In this document: in pieces, positions 9,257-17,741 of the stretch
Numbering within the stretch: position 1 is the stretch's first letter
Layout: every line of letters starts with the position of its first letter
Assembly: GCF_002220865.2 (NCBI RefSeq)
Contig: NZ_NHRJ02000002.1
Coordinates: 248,001 to 312,000, forward strand
Direction of reading: 5' to 3'
From: Paenibacillus xerothermodurans
GTDB taxonomy: Bacteria > Bacillota > Bacilli > Paenibacillales > NBRC-103111
Length of the DNA: 64,000 nt
The notes under the pieces: model-generated
What the model saw: the letters and a program-made list of their open reading frames with translations, nothing else
Told to the model about the DNA's origin: nothing
Database searches by the model: none
Translations under genes and position numbers: made by a program

Positions 9257-9898
9257 TCAGCGCCCCCGCCGGTGCTCATACCGTTGAAAAAACCACACCG
9301 AGAAGGTAAGCCAAAAGCCGCTTGCCAAATAGGCTCCTACCACGTCACTGGGGTAATGTACGCCCAAATAAACACGGCTGATGCCGATCACCAGGATCAT
9401 GGCAGCCGCCGCACACAGCAGTGCCACTCGTGCCGCCTTATTGTGAATATGCTTCCATAGCAGGAAAGTAACAACACCATACACGCTGAACGCTGCCATG
9501 GAATGTCCGCTTGGAAAGCTGTAACCACTGGCGTCAATGATACGGTTTATATCAGGTCTCGTTCTCTGAAAGATCGACTTAAGCGCCACATTGAGCAGCG
9601 CCGAACCTACGGTCACCCATAAGAAAAAGATCAACTCTCGTCTAAACCCAAGCAGCGTATAAAGAATAAACATGATAAATCCGGAGATGACCACCGCAGG
9701 CAGCCCTGCACCAATGAAGGTAAAGAACTTCATCACACTTGTCAGAGCAGGTGAGCGCCACCCTTGGATCCAGCTCATCACGACTGCATCGAATTGTGCC
9801 AGCCGCTCCGCGTCAACGAGAAGAGCTACCAGGCCGAAGCCAACCGCGCATGCGAGACTTACGAGAAAGGCTGCAGTGAACTGCCACTTCATATTCAT
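9257..9898 (-). CDS. PAP2 superfamily membrane phosphatase
   Basis: About 213 residues with six predicted membrane segments and all three acid-phosphatase motifs: KSIFQRTRPD, PSGHS (catalytic acid/base histidine) and SRVYLGVHYPSDVV (nucleophile histidine). It probably dephosphorylates a lipid phosphate such as phosphatidic acid or undecaprenyl pyrophosphate at the outer membrane face. ATG at 9898 follows AGGAGG with a rather long 12-nt gap; upstream in-frame ATG codons at 10012 lack a site. It lies 137 nt upstream of the glycosyltransferase on the same strand. Exact lipid substrate unknown. Confidence 0.88.
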   Translation of the reverse strand: MNMKWQFTAAFLVSLACAVGFGLVALLVDAERLAQFDAVVMSWIQGWRSPALTSVMKFFTFIGAGLPAVVISGFIMFILYTLLGFRRELIFFLWVTVGSALLNVALKSIFQRTRPDINRIIDASGYSFPSGHSMAAFSVYGVVTFLLWKHIHNKAARVALLCAAAAMILVIGISRVYLGVHYPSDVVGAYLASGFWLTFSVWFFQRYEHRRGR

Positions 9899-10052
9899 GC
9901 TGCAAAAATACCTCCTGATTGGGAATAAAGCCGAGTTTGCGGCTAGTTGCAACGTAACCCCTCTATTTTTGCACAGTTCATTCGAAAAAATCCAGTCCAT
10001 GCCATAGCACAAAAAACAGCGGCCACTGATTGACCTGCTGTCTGTCCTTACC

Positions 10053-10082
10053 TTGCCCGCTCTAGCTTTTTTTTATATGATA
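10053..10082 (+). promoter_or_regulatory. Possible sigma-A promoter for the CynX-like permease
   Basis: TTGCCC at 10053-10058 and TATGAT at 10077-10082 are separated by 18 bp, about 40 nt before the preferred ATG. Moderate match to a housekeeping promoter; inferred by eye only. Confidence 0.3.
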
Positions 10083-10124
10083 AAGAGATCGTTTGTTTCT
10101 TACAAGAAAGCGGGTGTCTTCTAT

Positions 10125-11342
10125 ATGATTGTTAATGAAGCTCAAACCAGCCAGCCAGTCCGTTCTAGAATTAAGACTGCATGGCTGGTATTGGGTATTT
10201 TGTTGGTAGCTGCCAATCTGCGGGCTGCCATCACCGGACTCGGGCCTTTAGTGGAAGCGATTCGAGCGGACACGGATCTGTCGAATGCGATCACCGGCAT
10301 GCTCACTGCTCTGCCGCTGTTTGCTTTCGCCGCACTGTCCCCAATCGCGCCCAAAATCGCTCAACGGATCGGCATGGAGAAGACATTATTCGCAAGCTTG
10401 ATAGTTTTAACGCTTGGTATTTTAATGCGCTCGTATCCGACGGTATTGACCTTATTCATTGGCACATTCATTATCGGTTTGGCTATCGCGATTGGTAACG
10501 TGCTGCTTCCGGGGCTGATCAAACGGGATTTCGCCGGACATGTGGGGGCGATGACCGGTGCATACTCCGTGTCGATGAATATATTCGGCGCCCTAGCCTC
10601 TGGCATTAGTGTTCCGCTGTCGGTCGGGGCCGGACTCGGTTGGCGCGGTTCCCTCGCAAGCTGGGCGGTGCTTGGCGGATTGGCCATACTATGTTGGCTG
10701 CCGCAGCTTCGGGCACGCCATACATCTTACGCCTCGGCTGCCGGCGGCTCGATCTGGCGCTCTGCCTTGGCATGGCAGGTGACCTTGTTTATGGGATTGC
10801 AGTCGTGGTTGTTTTACATCAACGCCACTTGGCTGCCCGAAATTTTGCACCAACGGGGTATGAACGTCGCAGAGGCGGGTTGGATGCTGTCGGCAATGCA
10901 ATTCGTCAGCCTGCCAACCTCGTTTATCGTTCCAATTCTCGCGGCGCACAGAGCCAGCCAAAGAGGCATCGTGATTGTGACAGTGTTGTTTCATCTGATA
11001 GGTTATCTAGGGCTGCTAAGCGGCAACACCTCACTTGTGTGGGTCTGGATTATCTGCATCGGTATTGCGGTCGGATCGAGCATCAGCTTGGCGCTCGCTT
11101 TCTTCGGTCTGCGAACACGCAGCGCCCAGCAAGCGTCAGAATTATCGGGCATGGCGCAATCGATCGGCTATTTGCTGGCAGCGTTCGGCCCTATTTCATT
11201 CGGCTTTTTCCATGATTTAACCCAGGCTTGGGCGGTTCCGCTGATGACCCTTGTTATCGTAAGCGTTCTGCTGCTAGCCGTGGGACTCGGTGCCGGGCGA
11301 AGTGGGTATGTAACAAGCAGCCGTACAGAAGGACCTTCATAA
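10125..11342 (+). CDS. MFS transporter, CynX/NimT family
   Basis: About 405 residues with 12 hydrophobic segments. The early ANLRAAITGLGPL and the later NVLLPGLIKRDF stretches are characteristic of the cyanate/2-nitroimidazole transporter group (CynX, NimT, YycB), which export or take up small anions and drugs. ATG at 10125 is preferred since the protein then starts a short cytosolic tail before the first membrane segment; ATG at 10077 and TTG at 10053 are longer alternatives and none has a strong ribosome binding site. Its stop overlaps the end of a convergent broken aldo/keto reductase by 6 nt. Substrate unknown. Confidence 0.85.
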   Translation: MIVNEAQTSQPVRSRIKTAWLVLGILLVAANLRAAITGLGPLVEAIRADTDLSNAITGMLTALPLFAFAALSPIAPKIAQRIGMEKTLFASLIVLTLGILMRSYPTVLTLFIGTFIIGLAIAIGNVLLPGLIKRDFAGHVGAMTGAYSVSMNIFGALASGISVPLSVGAGLGWRGSLASWAVLGGLAILCWLPQLRARHTSYASAAGGSIWRSALAWQVTLFMGLQSWLFYINATWLPEILHQRGMNVAEAGWMLSAMQFVSLPTSFIVPILAAHRASQRGIVIVTVLFHLIGYLGLLSGNTSLVWVWIICIGIAVGSSISLALAFFGLRTRSAQQASELSGMAQSIGYLLAAFGPISFGFFHDLTQAWAVPLMTLVIVSVLLLAVGLGAGRSGYVTSSRTEGPS

Positions 11343-12315
11343 CTCAAACGCATCCTCCAGCTTTTTGACCAGCTCCGGAGGCATCGTCCAACCTGTCGCG
11401 CCAACATTTTCCTCAATCTGTTCCGGGCGCGTTGCACCAATGATCGCGGATGATACGGCAGGCCGGTTGATCAGCCAGTTTAAGCTGACCTGTGACCGGG
11501 TTCTGCCAAGCTCGTCTGCCACCTCCCTGAGCACTCGCAGCGGCTGTTGCAATCGTTGGACGTGCAACCGCATTTTGGCGGCCCGATCCAGCAGCTGCGG
11601 ATTGCTCTCATCCACCCGGCTGCCCGCCGGTATCCCACAGTCGTATTTACCTGTCAGAATCCCGCCTTCCACCGGACTGTAAATGATCATGCCAACACCT
11701 TGATCCACGCAAAGCGGCTGGAGCTCCTTTTCTGCCTCACGGCTGATAAGATTGTATTTGGGCTGCACTGAGATAAAGCTGCATAAGTTTTTCACATCGC
11801 TGACCCACAGAGACTTCGCCAGCATCCAAGCCGGAAAATTGGAACATCCGATGTAGCGCACTTTGCCCTGACGAATCAAGTCGTCAACAAGCACGCAGCG
11901 TTTCTTCCAGCGGCGTGCCCCAGTCCACAATCATGCGCCTGCAGCAGATCTACATAATCGGTATCAAGCCGCCGCAAAATATTTTCCACTTCCTGCATGA
12001 TATGTACCCGTGACAGTCCCTCATCATTCGGGCGGTGACCGACACGCTTCACCAGCTTCGTGGCCACGACAAAGTCGGTGCGCCGGCCTTTCATCGCCCT
12101 GCCGTGAATCTCCTCCGCTACACCGCCGGTATACCGGTTCGCGTTATCAATGAGATTGATCCCAAGGTCATAGGCGTGGTGGATTAGCCGGATCGATTCT
12201 CGGGAGTGACTTTGCCGGGAATGCCATAACGGGGATGCGCACTGCCAAAATTCCAGCAACCAAGACTAATTTTAGAAATCCGTAAGCCGCTGCGGCCCAA
12301 TCTGCCGTATTCCAT
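11337..12315 (-). pseudogene. Aldo/keto reductase, broken by three frameshifts
   Basis: The gene begins well: AAGGAG, then ATG at 12315 and an intact reductase N-terminus (LGCWNFG). Near 12190 the reading frame must shift (one base missing before SIRLIHHAYDLG). Near 11927 one extra T is needed to be removed to read HDWDWGTPLEETLR, and near 11893 one base is missing before VDDLIRQGKVRYIGCSN. The rest, to the stop at 11337, is intact, with ISVQPKYNLISR and the NADPH-site SSAIIGATRPEQ. So all family segments are present but in three frames. It is either a real pseudogene or a cluster of sequencing errors. The next gene downstream is also truncated. Confidence 0.85.
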
Positions 12316-12348
12316 TCCACACACGCTCCTTAGTTACATTGTCAGCTG

Positions 12349-12609
12349 TCAAAAAACGCCGGTGGGTAAGTTAGCTCGCCCTTTTATCTGAGCAAGCTGC
12401 CCCGCCCGAATCTCGCGAACCATAAACACATTGTCGGGCACTTTAAACTGTTGCAGGTCCAGTGCGTGAGCTCTCGCGGGGAGAAATCCGAATTTGGGAT
12501 AGTAACCCGGTGCCCCAATCAGCAGGAGCACACCGTATCCTAGATCTGCCGCTGTTTTCAGTGCAAGCTCGATCAACCTTCCGCCTACGCCCTGCTTTTG
12601 GTCATGTTA
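12349..12609 (-). pseudogene. GNAT acetyltransferase, 5' half missing
   Basis: The readable part starts at DQKQGVGGRLIEL, which is the acetyl-CoA-binding motif A (Q-x-x-G-x-G) of GNAT acetyltransferases, and continues through GAPGYYPKFGF to a stop at 12349. An in-frame stop sits just upstream of the motif and the N-terminal beta strands are absent; the break lies about 20 nt from the end of the neighbouring NAD(P)HX repair gene. The first 90 or so codons were therefore lost by deletion. A TTG within the motif is the only possible start and would yield no complete fold. Confidence 0.75.
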
Positions 12610-12630
12610 TATTTGATTTGATTAGCTCGA

Positions 12631-14160
12631 TTATAAATAGTTTAAAATGTCGCTGGCGACGAGCGACGCCGCAGAGCGTCTGGCGGCGGCCGCCCGGTCG
12701 CCCGCGTCTCCGTGCAAATACACGCCCAGCACGGCCGCTTGAGCCGATGACATGCCTTGCGCCAACAAGCCCGCCGTCATACCGGCCAATACATCTCCCG
12801 TGCCGCCAGTAGCCATACCCGGGTTGCCGGTCGGGTTGATGAACACTTCTCCCTCCGGCGTGGCTACCACCGTCCGGGCACCTTTCAGCACAAGCGTGAC
12901 ATTATGCCTCTCTGCATACTGGCGTGCGATATCAATACGGTCCCGCTGAACTTCAGCGGTCTCCTTGCCGGCGAGACGCCCCATTTCGCCCGGATGCGGC
13001 GTTAAAATGACCGGAGCTGTGCGGGCCGGCCAACGGCCAAAATCCTGTGCGGAGCTGATCATGTTCAAAGCGTCTGCGTCAAGCACTAACGGGCATGTCG
13101 TTGTCTCCCATACCTTACGCAGCCAATGCGAATCGTTCTCCCAGCGTCCAACTCCCGGACCGAACACCATGGCGGATTTGCCCGCCGCCAGTTCAGTCAG
13201 GTGCTCAGCACGGACTTCCCGCCAATCTCCTAGCCCGCCGTCGGGCAGTCCCCGCAGCATGGCCTCAGGCAATCGTCCGAGCATCGGATCGAGCAGTTTG
13301 TCCGGCAGCGCCCACGTGACCAGCCCGCTGCCCGCCCTCAGGGCCGCCATAGCGCACAGTAGTCCGGCTCCGCCCATGGGCCTGCTGCCTGCCGCTACCA
13401 GCACATGCCCATAAGAGCCTTTGTGCGCATTGGCATTCCGTGCCCAGTGCCTATCCACGTGCAGTTTGTCTGTGAGCAAACGTTCATTGGTCCGGAACGT
13501 AGAAACGCCTACTCTGGCAGCTGTGTCCCGAGGAATACCAATAAAACGCACCACAACTTGTCCCGCGTACGCTGCGCCGGGCTGCTGCTCAATACCCCTC
13601 TTAGTGAAACCCAAGGCGACAGTTATAGTCGCGTGAACGCATGGATCATGCACGGCACCAGTATCTGCATTTAGCCCGCTTGGGACGTCAATCGCGAATA
13701 TCGGCAGCCCGCTAGCATTCGCCGCCCGTATTAGCGACGCGATATTGTCTCGGGGCGTTCCACGGCTGCCCGTGCCCAATAAAGCATCTATGATGCCGTC
13801 AAAATCATCCCAATGCATCATCGAGTCAGAATCATAGATATCGAAGGGGATGTTCAATTTCTCAGCAATGGCGCGCTGAACCGCCGCATCGCCGGCCAAA
13901 TCCGCCGGATCGACGGCGTAGATCAACCTAACCTCGCGCCCTGCGTCCAACAAGTGCCGGGCCGTCACGATCCCATCAGCCCCGTTATTGCCCTTGCCAA
14001 GCAGAATTGCGACCCTTTGCAGAGCTGGTTGGTTGTAAGATAGCACTTCCTCAGCGACAGCCCTGCCTGCGTTTTCCATTAGTACCAGTGCAGGAATACC
14101 AATCTGCTCAATGGTATAACGGTCCATTTCTCTCATTTCCTTTGATGTAACTACATACAC
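12631..14160 (-). CDS. nnr: Bifunctional NAD(P)H-hydrate epimerase / ADP-dependent dehydratase
   Basis: A 509-residue two-domain repair enzyme. The N-terminal YjeF_N domain (about 1-215) epimerises NAD(P)HX and shows GNNGADGIVTARHL. The C-terminal ribokinase-like domain (about 225-505) dehydrates S-NAD(P)HX and shows ILTPHPGEMGRL and GTGDVLAGMTAGLLAQG. The start is GTG at 14160 with GGGAGGGG 10 nt upstream. A TATAAT-like -10 lies near 14215 on the minus strand with a poor -35. Full length compared with Bacillus and E. coli (YjeF) homologues. Independent housekeeping gene. Confidence 0.95.
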   Translation of the reverse strand: MYVVTSKEMREMDRYTIEQIGIPALVLMENAGRAVAEEVLSYNQPALQRVAILLGKGNNGADGIVTARHLLDAGREVRLIYAVDPADLAGDAAVQRAIAEKLNIPFDIYDSDSMMHWDDFDGIIDALLGTGSRGTPRDNIASLIRAANASGLPIFAIDVPSGLNADTGAVHDPCVHATITVALGFTKRGIEQQPGAAYAGQVVVRFIGIPRDTAARVGVSTFRTNERLLTDKLHVDRHWARNANAHKGSYGHVLVAAGSRPMGGAGLLCAMAALRAGSGLVTWALPDKLLDPMLGRLPEAMLRGLPDGGLGDWREVRAEHLTELAAGKSAMVFGPGVGRWENDSHWLRKVWETTTCPLVLDADALNMISSAQDFGRWPARTAPVILTPHPGEMGRLAGKETAEVQRDRIDIARQYAERHNVTLVLKGARTVVATPEGEVFINPTGNPGMATGGTGDVLAGMTAGLLAQGMSSAQAAVLGVYLHGDAGDRAAAARRSAASLVASDILNYL

Positions 14161-14527
14161 CTCGGCTTGACCCCTCCCTATTCGCTATTCAGCGTTGAAA
14201 GCATTTCCATATATTATAGCATATCAGCCGTTATTTGGGCCTTCTGCCGGCCACGACCGGGCGGGCGATTGCACTTTAGGCGCGTCATTAAGACGATGCG
14301 TGAATGTTCGACAGAGTGTGGACGCTCGGACGCTAAACAGCTGCGAAGGCACCGATGCTCGCGTGAAGCAGCGCTCTTCTGCGTCCGGACAGCATCAGCG
14401 CGTGAACATCCGAGTATGTCAGCTGTTCTATGTGGCGCGCGTGGTTCCGGCATCTGAGTCATTCTGGCCGTGGACTGCCACTCCAGTCTAATTCATGGTC
14501 GGTAGGGGATTTTTTGGAAACTATTAC
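14161..14527. other. Intergenic region, no gene seen
   Basis: About 370 bases. Apart from the likely NAD(P)HX-enzyme promoter near 14200-14235 there is no convincing coding sequence, RNA gene or terminator. Open frames in it have no ribosome binding site and low-complexity, arginine-rich translations. Confidence 0.5.
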
Positions 14528-14580
14528 TTGACTACGAACAAATGTTTGGTATAATTAAACATACAGAACTAATGTTCGTA
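14528..14580 (+). promoter_or_regulatory. Strong promoter with two LexA-like (SOS) boxes
   Basis: TTGACT (14528-14533) and TATAAT (14550-14555) are separated by 16 bp. Between them sits CGAACAAATGTTTG (14535-14548), which matches the Bacillus LexA consensus CGAACRNRYGTTYC at 13 of 14 positions. A second, weaker site AGAACTAATGTTCG (14565-14578) covers the expected transcription start. TACGAACA and TGTTCGTA also form a perfect outer inverted repeat (14533-14540, 14573-14580). LexA bound here would block RNA polymerase. Sequence seen; regulation inferred from the known SOS box. Confidence 0.7.
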
Positions 14581-14603
14581 TTATGTGAGAGGGGTGTAGA
14601 CCG

Positions 14604-14903
14604 TTGCGGGTAACAAATATGAGGTTTATTGAGCGCGATTACTATAAACATTTAATGATGACCAACAGCGAAGAGATGACAGAAAGCCAAATTGACAAAA
14701 TTTTAGATACAACTTCTTACACGTGGGCTGATTTGACTTTTAAATTTTTCGAGAACGGATCGATGACCATCATAGATAACCACACGGATCTGCAATTATC
14801 TCTCAGCGACCTGCGAGGCGCGGCGTACGACTTCTACGTGCGACAGAGAATTGGTATGATCCGTGCTAACCTGGAAGCAAAAATATTGCAAAGCGCTTCT
14901 TAA
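14604..14903 (+). CDS. Small protein of unknown function, probably SOS-regulated
   Basis: A 99-residue soluble protein without membrane segment, signal peptide or known motif. It looks mixed alpha/beta: a helical N-terminal third (SEEMTESQIDKIL), a central WADLTFKFFENGSMTIID strand region and a C-terminal helix. TTG at 14604 is chosen because AGAGGGG lies 9 nt upstream; ATG at 14619 is the alternative and would be 24 nt from that site. It stands alone behind a promoter carrying two LexA-like boxes, so DNA damage induction is likely. It lacks the LysM or membrane features of the division inhibitor YneA. I do not recognise the family. Confidence 0.75.
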   Translation: MRVTNMRFIERDYYKHLMMTNSEEMTESQIDKILDTTSYTWADLTFKFFENGSMTIIDNHTDLQLSLSDLRGAAYDFYVRQRIGMIRANLEAKILQSAS

Positions 14904-14992
14904 AATAAAATCGAAGACCCCTGTCCATTGCCCCACTCAATACTTGTGGCGCGGACAGGGTGCCTCAATCGAAGTTCGTTGCCAGCGCGCAG

Positions 14993-15169
14993 TCAGGTCC
15001 AGACATCCTGATGGTCATGGGTTTGAATATGTCCGCGCTCGTCCAAATCGACATGCTCACTGTTATCATCGATTCTCAGACCGGGACGGTCATGAGCTTC
15101 AATGTCTTCCTCTACAACTGAGTCGACTTGATCATGCTCTTCTTCGAATTTCAGCGTATCTTTTTCCAT
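14993..15169 (-). CDS. Small acidic hypothetical protein
   Basis: 58 residues, very rich in Asp, Glu and His, beginning MEKDTLKFEEEHDQ and ending in HIQTHDHQDVWT. No cysteine, no membrane segment. ATG at 15169 follows GGGGAGGT by 7 nt, and a TATAAT -10 lies at 15201-15206 on the minus strand, which supports expression. The composition suggests an unstructured or metal-binding small protein, but this is only a guess. Not recognised. Confidence 0.6.
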   Translation of the reverse strand: MEKDTLKFEEEHDQVDSVVEEDIEAHDRPGLRIDDNSEHVDLDERGHIQTHDHQDVWT

Positions 15170-15260
15170 GCAGCGGACCTCCCCTGTCAAGTTGGTAGAT
15201 ATTATAATGGCCTTTTGCACAGATAATTATGTACATACAAAAAGCAGCTCTCCCGGTAGA

Positions 15261-16013
15261 TCAGGCGAGCTGCAATTTTTTGAGCTTACGTCCGTATTTT
15301 TGCGACCAAAATTTGTTGAACAACGTTTCAACCATTCCTACCTCAGCGGGATTCAAGTTCATGATCGAGAGATAGGCGTTTGTCTTGGGGTTCCTGCGGA
15401 ACTGCTGCCACGTCAACAGCGTACCGTCCTTTACCGCTTTGTCAATCGACATGGAAATCCACTTTTTGATGCCTCCGGTGCAGATCTTGAACTCATTTGG
15501 CATGAAATACTGCTCCGATTCAAGGATTTCCGGCTTCAATTTTACTAATTGCGCCGCGTTAAGAGCATCATCCAAAGCAGAGTGGTGTTGACCAAGCGCC
15601 GTCAGGCCGTGAGCTTCCAACGCCTGCTGCAGACCGCCGTCGTAAAACTGAGTCAAATCGATCAGGCGGTTAAGCCACTGATTGTCCAAGCTGTTCACTT
15701 TGCAATCCACGAACAGATTAAAAAAATCACTGCCGCCCCAGGCGAACAACTTGTAGTCATCGCCGCAGAAATCAATAAAACGGCTTATGACGTCGGTAAA
15801 ACAGTCGCTCTTTTGCAGCGTGGCTTTTTCGATGCCGCAGAATTTCAAAGCAAAACGGTTGACTTCAAACTTCGGTTTGATGTAGCTCTGAAAGGTATCT
15901 ATAATATTCAAATTTCTATCCAATTTAACCGCACCGATTTCGATGATTTCCATTGGATAGATATCATAATGTTTTCTGCCGTTAAATTCGAGATCCATAA
16001 CAATATAATTCAT
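15261..16013 (-). CDS. DEDD-family 3'-5' exonuclease, KapD-like
   Basis: About 250 residues of the RNase T/DnaQ exonuclease superfamily. The four acidic metal ligands are visible: Asp and Glu in MDLEFN, Asp in the middle region of WLNRLIDLTQ and the HSALDDALNAA motif, which gives the DEDDh histidine. It resembles KapD, an inhibitor of the sporulation KinA pathway in Bacillus, and other EXO III-type nucleases. ATG at 16013 is used since AGGAGG lies 9 nt upstream. Single gene, divergent from the DUF3817 gene. Whether it acts on RNA or DNA cannot be told. Confidence 0.85.
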   Translation of the reverse strand: MNYIVMDLEFNGRKHYDIYPMEIIEIGAVKLDRNLNIIDTFQSYIKPKFEVNRFALKFCGIEKATLQKSDCFTDVISRFIDFCGDDYKLFAWGGSDFFNLFVDCKVNSLDNQWLNRLIDLTQFYDGGLQQALEAHGLTALGQHHSALDDALNAAQLVKLKPEILESEQYFMPNEFKICTGGIKKWISMSIDKAVKDGTLLTWQQFRRNPKTNAYLSIMNLNPAEVGMVETLFNKFWSQKYGRKLKKLQLA

Positions 16014-16195
16014 AAGCAACTACCTCCTTTACAACAATACCATGCCAACGAGCCAAAACCAAAGAACTTTTCGTTACCAAGTGCACAATCATCCGCCATC
16101 ACAGTAAAAAGCAGGATTGTACCTGCGGCGAATTCATGGATTTCATGTATAATGGGTTATATATCAATTTCATACATACAAGGAGGAATCTGCCT

Positions 16196-16486
16196 ATGTT
16201 CACGACGCCGCTGGGACGCTTTCGTTTCGTAGCACTGTATGAAGGGATTTCGTTTCTGGTGTTACTTGGGATTGCGATGCCGTTAAAACATTTTGCAGGC
16301 TGGCCGATAGCTGTAAAAGTAGTTGGCATGCTGCATGGTGTGCTGTTTATCTTGTTCATGCTGACATTAGCGCATGTGAGCTTTGCCCAACGTTGGTCCG
16401 TGGTGCGCGTGGTTGGTGCTATCATCGCCTCGCTCATACCTTTCGGTACGTTCGTACTTGATGCGCGACTGAAACGAGTACCATAA
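16196..16486 (+). CDS. DUF3817 small membrane protein (YdzA-like)
   Basis: 96 residues with three hydrophobic segments, matching the DUF3817 pattern: an N-terminal TPLGRFRFVALYEGISFL, a central HGVLFILFML, and PFGTFVLDARLK at the end. The family is common in Bacillales and Actinobacteria and has no settled function. ATG at 16196 follows AGGAGG (16181-16186) by 9 nt. A TATAAT sequence at 16148-16153 may be its -10. Independent gene, followed by an IS remnant. Confidence 0.85.
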   Translation: MFTTPLGRFRFVALYEGISFLVLLGIAMPLKHFAGWPIAVKVVGMLHGVLFILFMLTLAHVSFAQRWSVVRVVGAIIASLIPFGTFVLDARLKRVP

Positions 16487-16510
16487 GTTTGTACCGGCTA
16501 CTCGGTTCCT

Positions 16511-16834
16511 TATAGAAGCCGGGTACGTGAGCTGGAGCATGAATCTGTCGACGGGTACCTACTTTCTGTTCGCCGAATGATTGAACCGGAGCGTGTGTTT
16601 GGACAAATGAACGGCAACCGAAACTTCCGGCGATTTCTGCTTCGCGACTTACGCAAACTGAGTCTCGATGTTCGGGTGGCGTTCACTGGCCCATAAACTG
16701 CTCATGTGGGCGATGATGAACCAAAAAGCGTGAGCTTAGGGGCCATGTTCCCCCAAGCTCACGCCTTTGTCACTTAAAACTTCGAAAGACGAGGGCGACC
16801 AATTGCAGTGAAGCACTACTTTTGGGACGGCCCC
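16511..16834 (+). mobile_element. IS1182-type insertion sequence remnant (3' end)
   Basis: From 16511 one frame reads the C-terminal part of an IS1182-family DDE transposase (IEPERVFGQMNGNRNFRRFLL). Near 16673 the frame must shift by one base to continue into WRSLAHKLLMWAMMNQKA and a stop at 16733. A hairpin follows, and the right end is probably the TTTGGGACGGCCCC at 16821-16834, which looks like an IS1182-type terminal inverted repeat. The left end and the first 80 per cent of the transposase are absent. The element is dead. Confidence 0.75.
16728..16764 (+). terminator. Hairpin at end of IS remnant
   Basis: GCGTGAGCTT (16728-16737) pairs perfectly with AAGCTCACGC (16755-16764), with an additional GGGG/CCCC pairing inside. 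It overlaps the transposase stop codon and is followed by CTTTGTC. Probably the transposase terminator, with a weak T-tract. Confidence 0.6.
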
Positions 16835-16862
16835 TTAGCTTGAAGCGTATACCGCAGGATCG

Positions 16863-17129
16863 CTACTCCTGGACCGTTTTCATCTCCAGTAGGTCGCACA
16901 TCATAGCAATCGCCTCTTCTTCATCTGTGCCTTTGGTTTGAATTCTCAATTTTGTTCCGGTGCGAAAGGGGAGCAGCAGCATGCCAAGAATACTTTTTGC
17001 GTCAAGTTGGATATCCTGCTCTTCAAATTTAATCTTGATGTCCGAGCGGAAAGCGCCTGCCTTCAAAGCGATTTCCTGTACGTACTGCGCCGGCAAGTCC
17101 TGATAAATTTGGATCTCGTGTACTCTCAT
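16863..17129 (-). CDS. HPr-like protein lacking the active-site histidine
   Basis: 88 residues, the size of HPr (88) and Crh (85). The regulatory serine region is kept, DAKSILGMLLL with Ser46 aligning to the HPr kinase target, as is the C-terminal GTDEEEAIAMMCDL pattern. The N-terminal GIHARPA loop with His15 is replaced by DLPAQYV; the only histidine in the protein is His4. It cannot therefore pass phosphate from enzyme I, and would act, if at all, as a Crh-type cofactor in carbon catabolite control. ATG at 17129 follows AGGAGG by 7 nt. Single gene. Confidence 0.8.
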   Translation of the reverse strand: MRVHEIQIYQDLPAQYVQEIALKAGAFRSDIKIKFEEQDIQLDAKSILGMLLLPFRTGTKLRIQTKGTDEEEAIAMMCDLLEMKTVQE

Positions 17130-17261
17130 TGCTCTACCTCCTTTAACTACAGGCTGTTCGGCAGATGATGTCTCGCGTATATCCACATGTTACAACACAA
17201 TTCGCCGCATGAACAGTACAAGTAATCGTTTTCATTCATTTTCATTTTCTCACTCGCAGTG

Positions 17262-17525
17262 TTAGGTCCTTAATTGGCTTTTTGCAGCGCTGATTATCTT
17301 CTCATACTGTTCGTCGTCTTCCTCCAGTATTTCTTCGACTTGATCAATCTCTTCCTCGCCGCCGGACTCGTTTAAAAAATTCAGGCTGTATGACCAATTG
17401 TTTCCATTTTTACTGTATAAAGTGATTTCGTATGGCTGCTTGTGATTCTCCACCGTAAACTCCACTCGTCCTATGTAACCATCCTCTTTGCTGTGCTCCA
17501 TACCTGCATTCAATACTGAGATCAT
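17262..17525 (-). CDS. Hypothetical protein
   Basis: 87 residues. The first half looks like a small beta-sheet domain (YIGRVEFTVENHKQPYEITLYS); the second half is a very acidic helix (ESGGEEEIDQVEEILEEDDE). No membrane segment, no cysteine. ATG at 17525 has AAAGGA about 14 nt upstream and AGGG directly before it, so the exact start is a little uncertain. Upstream of the HPr-like gene on the same strand with a 132-nt gap. I do not recognise the family. Confidence 0.7.
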   Translation of the reverse strand: MISVLNAGMEHSKEDGYIGRVEFTVENHKQPYEITLYSKNGNNWSYSLNFLNESGGEEEIDQVEEILEEDDEQYEKIISAAKSQLRT

Positions 17526-17741
17526 TTCCCTAACACATCCTTTCTGCTAAATACATGCGTGACCGCCAAGCAAGCTCACAATCTCCACGCTTAGTCTGCG
17601 TCATCCGAGCATTGTCTATGTCGTCCTGACCGGAACTGTAATCCCTCCGACGCATGTGACTGGTGCCTACGCTCATCCATATTTTGCCCACACACATAAT
17701 TTCTGCAACCATACCACCCGTAAGCATCGCCGGCGTCGGCT

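Noticed and set aside
8205-9309. Several plus-strand open frames opposite the glycosyltransferase
   Set aside because: Shadow frames of a well-supported gene, with no sites and biased composition.
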